NCBI GenBank assembly: GCA_963585895.1
Contig: OY757904.1
Coordinates: 161,530,742-161,594,741 of the forward strand
DNA from: Sepioteuthis lessoniana
Taxonomy: Eukaryota > Mollusca > Cephalopoda > Myopsida > Loliginidae
Direction: 5' to 3'
Length of the DNA stretch: 64,000 nt
The number at the start of each line of letters is the position of its first letter. Within the stretch, counting starts at the first letter, position 1. Below the pieces are notes generated by a model. The model saw nothing but the letters and a program-made list of their open reading frames with translations. It made no database searches and was not told where the DNA came from. A program made the position numbers and the translations under genes. This document shows positions 55,440-64,000 of this stretch, piece after piece.

Positions 55440-57830
55440 TATCATGCTCATAAAAGCCATGACCAAAATTATTATACAATTAAAAAAAGCCTTATGTTGG
55501 GTGTGGAGAATGATAAAAAAAGAAGGGGTAAAAAAAGGAATTTGATAGAAACAACATTACATCCAAGCAAGTTTTCCCTTTGTAAAAAGAGAGAAGGTTG
55601 CCTGGACCTAATATAGATAGTTTCAAAATTTTTTAGATGAAATGAAGTGTGCCTTGCTTCAAATGGAAAACACTTTGACACTAGGTTTGTTGATGCACTT
55701 AGAGTTTTTTATCTGATGATCTACCATGTAAGAGTCACGTGTATTATTCAGAATGTTCATAGAGAGGCCGGTAAAATTCCGGATTTTAGTAGGTACATGC
55801 TGTTTGATCCTAACATCTAACCCTTGACTAATTTCTCTTATGTTGTGCAAGTCATGGCTACACTTAAACAAATAAACACATGAGCAATTATGATGGGGAG
55901 GGAAAATATCCTCTCAAGTAAATGTTAGGATTAATTTTGTTGAAAATACAAATCATGTGTTTGCTGAAATATAACACTGCTGTACCACTGATGAAATTTG
56001 TTCAGTGAACCTATTGCTGACATTACCGAACCAAGGAAGGTATAGATGAACAGTATATCTTTGTGTGGAGTCTGGTTTGATTTTATCAAAATTAAAGATT
56101 TTGATTCTGATTACAGATTGTATATAAGGTCTCATGGAAAACCATTATTGCCTCGAGTCTTAGTTATAAATTTTATCTCTTCATCAAGCTAAGACTTAAA
56201 ACAAATCTTTAAAGCCTTGTGTGCAAGAGACTTGATTAAATTAATTTTTTGTTAAGTAGGACAGAAGTCTCAGCAGGTATACAAACCAGTGAAAGTGGGT
56301 TTTACTTGAGGAAACAGGAAGTATTCGTACAAACTACAAAATCTAGAAAGAGTAAAGAAGAAATAATTTTCTTATCTTGTATAAATTTATGGGCTGGTTG
56401 AGGGAAGTAAAGAAATAAGTCAACTTCCATCTCACTATTGTAGAGACAAAATCTGTTATCAACATAACAGAAATAAACTTCTGGTTTTTCAGGACGGGGT
56501 AGTCAACTCTTTTTGAGAATACTCACTAAGATATTCACCAGCACCTGTCCCAAAGAGGAACTCATAGAAAAATCATATCATTCTGCCTTTATATAATGCC
56601 ATCAAAACTAAATTCAATAGACATCATTGCTAATTTTATCAACTGAATGAAAATATTCCTTGGAATAGAGGGGGAGACACTCAGCTACAATATAAACAAT
56701 CAATTCGTATATCAGTTACCTCCATAAAATAGGTGAAAAAAACTGGATAGATCTTAGGACCACATAAATTTGTTCATAAAATGGTAATTCTGTATCAAAC
56801 TCAAAAAACTGAAGGAGTCTTTAACATAATCAAAGCTATAATGTTCCAGAACTGGTTGTAATATTGTAGCTAGCCATTTAGCTACTTTATACTAAAAAGA
56901 CCCAATCACTGATAATATGAGTCTCAATGGAACACCATCTTTATAGGTTTTAGGTAAACCATACAGACGAGGATGAATAGAATCAGTTGGTCTAATCAAG
57001 TCTGCAACAGAAGTTGAAAAAGCATAACTTTTAACTAACTTTACAAAAAGTTTTTGGAACATGGTTTCACATGATAGAATCATGTGTATCTACTGGGCCT
57101 CATTGTACAAATATGGAAGTGTCCCTCTTGGATAGTCCTCATTTTACTAACATAATCCTTATAATCTAGAATGATCACTCTTGAACCTATATCAGGTTTA
57201 TTGATAACCAAAGATTTGTTGTGTCAAAGATATTTAATGGTGTGATAATGTTCATTTCTCGATTTGGATTTAAAAGAAGAAATGGGCATCCCTGCATATG
57301 AATGTGGAAAATGATTTAATTTAGCTTTGAGGTTCCCAACGTTATTAGAAGATTCAGGTTCAAGTCTAGCTAATCGAGGAAAAAAGGGCTTCAAACTCTA
57401 AATAATTTTTTTCACATTTAATAGGTAGATGCAGGAGGAATTTTCTAGACTAATCCATGTGATAAAATTGAAAGTTCTAACAGAAAACTGATTGGTGGAA
57501 AAATTAAGAATGTACAGATTAATATTTTCTTTTGCAGAATAACTAAATTTCTTATAAATTAAATGTTGCAATTTATCATGATGTTTAGAAAAGAGCATTG
57601 AAAGTTTGTGTTCATTGATAAGGGCAAACATAACAGATAAATTATATTTTGTCAAAGAGAATGCACTTAAAAAATTCCATCACAAGGTTAGAAATGTCTA
57701 ATAAATAACTTTAATAAATTTCTTATAAATTTCTCTAAGTGCACCAACAGTCAGTTTGTTTTCCATTTGAAGCCAGGCACACCCCATTTCATCCAATATT
57801 TTAGAAATGATCTCGAACAGGTTCAAGCAA
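55440..57830 (-). pseudogene. Penelope-like element remnant with RT and GIY-YIG endonuclease traces
   Basis: Minus-strand frames in order: a decayed N-terminal part at 57655-57398 (LSMLFSKHHDKLQHLIYKKF). Next is RT at 57083-56892, with a RLYGLPKTYKDGVPLRLILS block, the signature 'YGLPK-x-HK-x-G-x-P-x-RPI' of Penelope-like RT. Further RT pieces run to 56400. A C-terminal stretch at 55871-55659 reads SQGLDVRIKQHVPTKIRNFT, the end of a GIY-YIG nuclease domain. Stops and frameshifts throughout; no terminal repeats located. Confidence 0.75.
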
Positions 57831-58399
57831 CTTTCCTCTCTGTAAATAGATGGAATGTTTGCTTGTAGTTTCTATCTCATGTCTTTTTTCCCTGCTCTAT
57901 TATCATTCTCCCCTTCTTACAAGTTTTTTACCCAATTATTACCTCAGTTATAACTCTGACAAGTGAGATATGAAACTCAAAACGTCTTAACTAGCCTTTT
58001 CTTTTTCATCTGGATCAATAAAGCTGTTATAATATTCTGTACCACTAATAAAATCTTCAAATTATCTATATATATATATGCCAATCATGTCTTTGTAAAT
58101 GAAAATAGCTTTTATAATGTGATGCTCAGTTTAATAATCTTTTGAAGGTATTTAAATGGTCTTTTAAAATATTTTTCCAGTATTTTGATCTTTCAAATTG
58201 TTCATTTCATTTATTGTAACAATATAAAAATTTATATCGGAAACAAAAGTAAATACTTTGGTTATGAAGTTTTGTATGAATAAAAAAAATGTTGATCGTA
58301 ATTTTGAAGAGATGATGAAATTCTCTCTCATTTGGCCAATTAACCTTGAAATGGAAAATCAAACTGCTTCATGTTAGTTAAATGTTTTCTCCTTTTTAG
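57831..58399. other. End of intron 2, AT-rich
   Basis: Short (TA)n near 58067 and an acceptor (CTTTTTAG) for exon 3. Nothing else recognised. Confidence 0.5.
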
Positions 58400-58581
58400 A
58401 TACGACTGAGGAGGAAATCCAAAAACAACGAGACTTTTTGAATGCTGTAGAACAGGAAATCAGTACAATGAATAAGAAGCTGAAAGAAGAACAACAGGCC
58501 AGTGGTGGCTTACAAAAAAGTTTAAACCATACAGTTGTCACGGGAAAGCATATTCGAGTGCTTGAAAATCGACTGGACCAA
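58400..58581 (+). CDS. ODAD1: Coding exon 3 of the ODAD1/CCDC63-like gene
   Basis: The acceptor is CTTTTTAG, ending at 58399. The exon has 182 nt: two bases complete an Asp codon begun in exon 2, then 60 codons in phase 0. It ends at ...CTGGACCAA|GTGGGT (GT at 58582). An alternative donor a few bases downstream (GTAACA) is possible, but the CAA|GT choice makes the junction with exon 4 read LENRLDQ-ALKKFN. That is the conserved LENRLD-x-AL-x-x-FN block of ODAD1/CCDC63 proteins and is the strongest family signature in the window. The peptide is almost entirely coiled coil (EEEIQKQRDFLNAVEQEIST and onward), with a short break around HTVVTGKH. Confidence 0.85.
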
Positions 58582-58866
58582 GTGGGTAACAAAGAATTCC
58601 CAGAAGAATTCAACTTTTGTTTATCCAGTTTCAAAAATCTAATCATATTAACTTAATGCTGATAAGTGATAACATATATTGTAAAATTGAAAAAATCGAG
58701 AAGGAAAAGAAAATGATTTTGTTAAAATTTGGGCATGAATTTGCATTAGAATAAATATATGAATGACAACTAAATCTATATATCATATTAGATGAAGATC
58801 ATTTAAAATAAAGTCTCTGAAAATATGTGATTATTCTGATTGGATCTAATGTAGCAATGTGTATAT

Positions 58867-59633
<767 letters not shown>

Positions 59634-60177
59634 AATTAGATAGTTGAAGTTTGTTACCAAATTTTCACTGAAAAGATCTTCAAGAAAACTTTGTTCAAAG
59701 TTTTTACAAAGATCTTCTTGGTCAAACCTTGGTAAATATATTACTAAAATTATCTGTATATATGTATGTAACCCTAACCTACTAAAAAGCCACATGATAA
59801 CAAGATTGATATGAGAGTAATACAAATTTTTTATTTGTTCCTAAATAAAAGCATTATTATTATTATAGGCCACTTTTATGACATAGTTCATTAGTTATCC
59901 GGTAAAATATTAAAACTGCAACCATTGTTTTTACTCAAACAATTCTATATGGCTATTATGAAAGTTGTGCTAAATGTAACTTCTCAACTTTTATGAGAAA
60001 CAATTTATAGCTTTGTTTCAATTGATTCTTTCATTGGATTAATTCATTTTTTTTTATTGATGTAATAATATTAAGAGCAATCTGCTTTTGCAAGTGACAC
60101 ATTCTGATTCAATATTTATTGATGCTCAACAAACAATATTTTACATTTGAATCTTTTTTCATTTGTGTTTATATCAG
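59634..60177. other. End of intron 3, AT-rich
   Basis: No element recognised; the acceptor ATATCAG ends at 60177. Confidence 0.5.
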
Positions 60178-60359
60178 GCTTTGAAAAAATTCAACCACCA
60201 ACTGACAGAAAATAGGTACCTTAGACAAGATATTGATTCCATGCGTACAGAGAAAGAAAAATTTGATGGACTGCATCATAGGTTAGAAAAAGAATATGCT
60301 CAAATTCGACAACAAATTTCACAATTGATTGAAGGTTCTACCCAGGCATACAGTACAAG
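60178..60359 (+). CDS. ODAD1: Coding exon 4 of the ODAD1/CCDC63-like gene; gene continues beyond the window
   Basis: The acceptor is ATATCAG, ending at 60177. The exon has 182 nt in phase 0 and ends with two bases of a codon at ACAAG|GTGGGG (GT at 60360). It encodes ALKKFNHQLTENRYLRQDID and onward, then a coiled coil with FDGLHHRLEKEYAQIR and the end block EGSTQAYSTR. In family members the region after LENRLD reads as an FN-x-QL-x-x-N-x-x-LR helix, then a segment ending in an S-x-x-AY-x-x-R block, so both ends match. The codon at the donor would be completed by the next exon, which I cannot find in the last 3.6 kb; it probably lies past 64000. The four exons together give about 218 residues, roughly the N-terminal third to half of the protein. 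Confidence 0.83.
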
Positions 60360-60494
60360 GTGGGGTATCATTTTTCAAAACATGTTTCAGTTAAAAACTT
60401 GACTTTTGCATATATTCATAAAAATTGATTGTTTGTTTAAAATAAATTGAACATATATTCATTTCTTTGGAACAACACACTGTTTAAAGAGACA

Positions 60495-60495
<1 letters not shown>

Positions 60496-60525
<30 letters not shown>

Positions 60526-60526
60526 T
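60496..60526. repeat. (TA)n microsatellite
   Basis: Alternating AT left of the hairpin repeat. Confidence 0.9.
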
Positions 60527-60550
60527 CTGGCAGTATGACAGAAATATGTA

Positions 60551-60693
60551 GAAGGTTGGATAAATCAAACATTTAACACTGGTTTAGAAAACACGATATT
60601 CCGTTCTTTTATTTTAAATTCTTTAAATAAAATAAAAGAATGAAATATCATGTCTTCTAAACATGTGTTAAGTGTTTAATTTGTCCAACCTTC

Positions 60694-60694
<1 letters not shown>
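60551..60694. repeat. Imperfect palindrome (~65-bp arms), possible hairpin MITE
   Basis: AGAAGGTTGGATAAATCAAA on the left is mirrored by TTTAATTTGTCCAACCTTCC on the right, continuing through CATTTAACACTGGTTTAGAA / TTCTAAACATGTGTTAAGTG to a TTCTTTTATTTTA..TAAAATAAAAGAA centre. It lies between a TA array and a CA-TA array. Confidence 0.85.
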
Positions 60695-60735
<41 letters not shown>

Positions 60736-60737
60736 CA
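60695..60737. repeat. (CA)n-(TA)n microsatellite
   Basis: CACACA run followed by ATATAT at the right edge of the palindrome. Confidence 0.9.
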
Positions 60738-60749
60738 CAAACTCACACA

Positions 60750-61000
60750 TGCATAGCCTAACAGTTGTCAATATTGGAAATGGAATCAAAAGATGGAGTT
60801 TAAATACAGGATGAGGCTTTTTTTCTTTCATTTCACTCAAATCTACTTGGGGAACAACATGAATCCATCTGTCTTCCCCAAGTTATGGATAAATAGTAAG
60901 ACTGGCTGGGTCCTTTAACCTTGGTATGGTCACTAGTCTAGGAGAAGGACAACTCTGAAATTAAACCAATCATACTCTATGGCAGAGGGATTGGGTAAAC
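60750..61000 (+). mobile_element. SINE family C, diverged
   Basis: GAATCCATCTGTCTTCCCCA, AACCTTGGTATGGTCACTAG, TCTAGGAGAAGGACAACTC and GCAGAGGGATTGGGTAAACA match the family C body; the head is decayed. Confidence 0.6.
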
Positions 61001-61004
61001 ATAC

Positions 61005-61006
<2 letters not shown>

Positions 61007-61041
<35 letters not shown>
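61007..61041. repeat. (TA)n microsatellite
   Basis: Sits at the 3' end of the minus-strand SINE at 61042. Confidence 0.9.
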
Positions 61042-61043
<2 letters not shown>

Positions 61044-61190
61044 ATCCACAGACAGATCTGTTTCGTTCTATCAGAACTCATCACTGTGGCTAGACAGTAT
61101 CTTCCCGTAGCTGGGATTGAAACCCGGTTGACTCAAACGTCAAACCAAAGCTTCTAACCATTCAGCCATGAGGAGATATTAGCTGCGAAG
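61042..61190 (-). mobile_element. tRNA-derived SINE (family E) with (TA)n 3' end
   Basis: On the minus strand CTCATGGCTGAATGGTTAGA (A box) and CGGGTTTCAATCCC (B box) form a tRNA-like head. GTGATGAGTTCTGATAGAAC and GATCTGTCTGTGGATGAC follow, then TATATA. The head fits a tRNA origin, but it runs on into a non-tRNA body. Confidence 0.75.
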
Positions 61191-61439
61191 TAAAATTTAA
61201 ACGGTTATGAATCACAATTACTATTGTTTACATACATCCATTCAACGGTAGCCGAGACCTCAATTCAACTACGAAGAGGCTTGCAATAGACGCTAATGGC
61301 AACACGATTACTTCTTCGCCAGAGATAAATATATAGTATTACGGTTGCTGTTCTTTTTTTTCTTCTCTTGCTCTCTTTTTCTCTCTCTCTCTATATATTG
61401 TTCTCTTTCTACATATTTATCAATATCTATCTATCAATA

Positions 61440-61720
61440 TGTCTGAGTTTTTTTGGTTTTGGTTTTGGTTTGGTTTCTTTGTTTAAAGACATATATTTCT
61501 TTATGGGTTATTTGATGCAAAAGTCATCCTTGTAGAAGAACAAACATGGTACTATTTAAACCATCATTGTAAAGATTAGTGAGTTAATACCTTTCTCAAC
61601 GGTACTCGTCCAAAAGTGAATAAAGTGAATATAACAGCATTTTAGTGAGTTCAAACTCACTAAAATGTTACACTCCAGTACATTGGCCACCACAACATTG
61701 GAATTCCCCCAAATGTTTTT
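61440..61720 (-). mobile_element. SINE family D, diverged (minus strand)
   Basis: GGTTTTGGTTTGGTTTCTTT (tail), ATGGGTTATTTGATGCAAAA (decayed stem-loop), ATGGTACTATTTAAACC and ATACCTTTCTCAACGG, the reverse complement of the copy at 35955. Confidence 0.55.
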
Positions 61721-63549
61721 CGGCACTGATATATTTATATTTAGTTGGTTTTGTAACCTAACAAAAAGGTTATTAAATGAGAAATAACCAAAATGGAGGT
61801 TGGAAATGAAATAGAAATCTTTATAACATTAACAAAATACAATACTTGCTAGCGGTGTAATGAAGGTAACCCACTGCAAGTGGTGACCATTTAGAATATT
61901 TTTACCCCCTCACAATAGTGTCCAACTTATTCATGAGGAATGGGAAAAATCACATTTGAACATAAATGTATCTATGAATTATAATTACATTTAATCCATT
62001 AAATATTAGAAATTCATTTTAATGGGTTTCCCTTGAATGAAATATGTCTGCTGCTTTTATATACTGTCATTTTTGTTTTTCAATTCTTATATTATTATCT
62101 CATCAATTATCAACAGTGGTAATATCATGAAAAGGTCAAATATTTAACAAAGGTCATCAATTTAAATCATTTTCGGATTTAATAGATCATCTTGAGTCCT
62201 TTATGATATTTCTTAGGGGAGTGAAACTTACTTGATGGTGACCTTCTCCTCTTAAAATAATATTTGACAGATTGTACTTGGTATCAGCATCAAGAAGCCA
62301 TCCCTAACCTGACTTAATAGTGTCGTTCTTCTCTCCAAGAAGCACAATTTGGGTTACATGGTACTAGTACTAGAGAGAAATCTCTGATCATTTCACAAAA
62401 TACAAAAACACAAATCATTATTGTTTGAAAGTTAGTCTAAAAATGTACCAGATTCAAAGATATTGTGTCATGGTTTACTGCCTACTACCTTCTGTAAGTC
62501 CTGTTCATAGAAAATTTCTTTTCTACACCACATTGTGTTAATATTAGATCTAATGAAAAGGTCTTAGAGTCTGAGTCACAGATTCCTCAACAGTTAACAT
62601 GATCTGCAATGTCACAGAACTGTCAACTTTAACCAAAACTTTTATTGACCCTTTGGTAACAATAATCTCTTTATAAGAACTAGAAACTCATTAGCACTGT
62701 GAATTTGTGCATCTATCTTCAGTGACAGAAGAGAATTGTAGGCTATCAGCTAAATTACTTCATTAAGACTTCAAGTTAATTCAGGATTCAATCAGATTTT
62801 GATAATTATTTTCAATACATTTTGATAAAGTTTGTCTATTTATGAAAGACACCCCCAACTGAGAGCAGTTTTTCCACCACTATCAACAGGCAAATGACTG
62901 CACAATTTGAATTGATGATGTCAACATCTCTGCTGCTTTCTACAACTCTCAAACCAACAATTCCAACAAATGATTAAACAAAATATGCTCATCATTTGGA
63001 ATTTCTACAAAAATTAGCTCCACTTTGTCCTAATCGCACCAGTTTAACTTTATCCCTTTCCTTGGTGGGGGAAGGGGTCTCTCTCTTTTTGACAGATTAA
63101 ATCAGTCAAAACAAGTTATCATGTACAAAAATGACCTTGTAATTTTCTAAAAACTAAATTCAATATTTTCTCATATTCACAGGCTGTCATTGCAGCTGGC
63201 TGACCCTAAGGTTGTCTTTCTTACCAATTTGTTTTCCGGCTTGTGATAGACAAAACAAACCAGGGCTAATTTTCTATTTTGTTTATTATAAAAATATAAT
63301 TTTCTCACATGAATTGTTTGCATTTAGTAATTTTCAGAATTTCCTTTTAATTGCACATTTTACTTTTTGTTTCAATTCTTTCCACAGTCAATTAAATGTC
63401 TTTATGATCTTTTAAGAATAACCTTCAGCTCTTGTGCATTCTCTGAACTTTTGTTAGCTTCTAAAATCCTAAATCTCATTGTGCCACAATATTAGGATAA
63501 AAAAATTATAAAATTAAATATAGAACACAAATATCCAAAATAATGCAAA
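61721..63549. other. Intron 4, unassigned AT-rich stretch
   Basis: No coding exon matching the ODAD1-like protein could be found; no element recognised. Confidence 0.45.
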
Positions 63550-63550
63550 T

Positions 63551-63628
63551 ATTCAGGGATACCAATGACTAGGACGCAGTTGTCCTAATATTCAGGGATA
63601 CCAATGACTAGGACACAGTTATTCAAAT
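63551..63628. repeat. 39-bp tandem duplication
   Basis: ATTCAGGGATACCAATGACT then AGGAC(G/A)CAGTT, two units in direct succession with one or two differences. Confidence 0.9.
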
Positions 63629-63656
63629 TTATTTTGTTCGGTAATCCTATTTATCA

Positions 63657-63932
63657 ACCCCTCCACTTGGGCAGGATATGACACAAGGTCAATTTTTAAG
63701 TGGAGTTTAACAGGTTTGAATTCAGAGCTTTCCTTCTTCTAGACTAGTTGCCTCACCAAGGCTGAAGAACCCAGTCTGTCCTACTATTTACCCATAGCTA
63801 GAGGGAGAATAATTGGATTCTTACCTTTCCAAAAGGTATTAGTACTATGTGAAATGCAATCATTCTCGTCCAGGATTTGAACTTGAGTCGCTGTGTCCAT
63901 TTCCTACGACGATAACCATTACACCAGTTCAG
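63657..63932 (-). mobile_element. SINE family C, 9-bp target duplication
   Basis: From ACCCCTCCACTTGGGCAGGA to CGATAACCATTACACCAG. TATTTATCA flanks it at 63648-63656 and 63933-63941. Close in sequence to the copy at 29235. Confidence 0.83.
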
Positions 63933-64000
63933 TATTTATCATCAGATGACACAATAAATGTCCAGTGTAATTTGACATAAAAAAATCTCTTTTCTGTTAG

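Noticed and set aside
58582..58592. Alternative donor GTAACA for exon 3
   Set aside because: It would add residues between LENRLDQ and ALKKFN and break the conserved family block and phase with exon 4.

Overview
This window looks like AT-rich nuclear DNA from an animal. It holds part of one spliced host gene inside a dense layer of old transposable elements. There are no operons, ribosome-binding sites, CRISPR arrays or free-standing structural RNA genes that I can support. The mix of tRNA-derived SINEs, RTE-like LINEs with (GAT)n ends, mariner/Tc1 copies, a Penelope-like element and Ty3/gypsy elements, together with very long introns, resembles mollusc and especially cephalopod (octopus-like) genomes. 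That is a judgement from family resemblance, not a search.

Host gene: four exons on the + strand (34251-34411, 50200-50330, 58400-58581, 60178-60359) encode the first 218 or so residues of a coiled-coil protein of the ODAD1/CCDC114-CCDC63 family, a docking-complex subunit of ciliary outer dynein arms. All exon junctions have AG/GT borders and matching phases. The introns are about 15.8, 8.1 and 1.6 kb, and a fourth runs off the window. Everything upstream of 34246 is intergenic or 5' intron/UTR.

Layout. 1-2560: degenerate LTR-retrotransposon integrase, split by a retroposon ('RetroA') with an 11-bp target duplication. 2560-6280: RetroA, an internally deleted mariner-like element, a tRNA-SINE and a 49-bp tandem repeat. 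6280-7294: LINE ORF1/endonuclease remnant. 7590-11268: two RTE-like reverse transcriptase remnants. 12850-16680: stacked copies of a second LINE family ('LINE-B') with insertions. 17055-18350: Tc1-like element. 18600-19110: CA repeat and pyrimidine-rich minisatellite. 20400-31000: RetroA, LINE-B, RTE and SINE copies plus long pyrimidine tracts. 34500-35401: internally deleted mariner inside intron 1. 36982-46105: an antisense Ty3/gypsy element whose reading frames are broken by three LTR-like insertions, each with a 4-bp target duplication. 47.1-64 kb: more SINE, RetroA, RTE, Penelope-like and mariner remnants around exons 2-4.

The most informative signals are the three nested LTR-like insertions in the gypsy element, a compensatory-changing 3' stem-loop shared by RetroA and a tRNA-SINE, and two mariner copies that carry the same internal-deletion junction. 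I found no evidence for a novel functional gene system; the novelty is in transposable-element structure.
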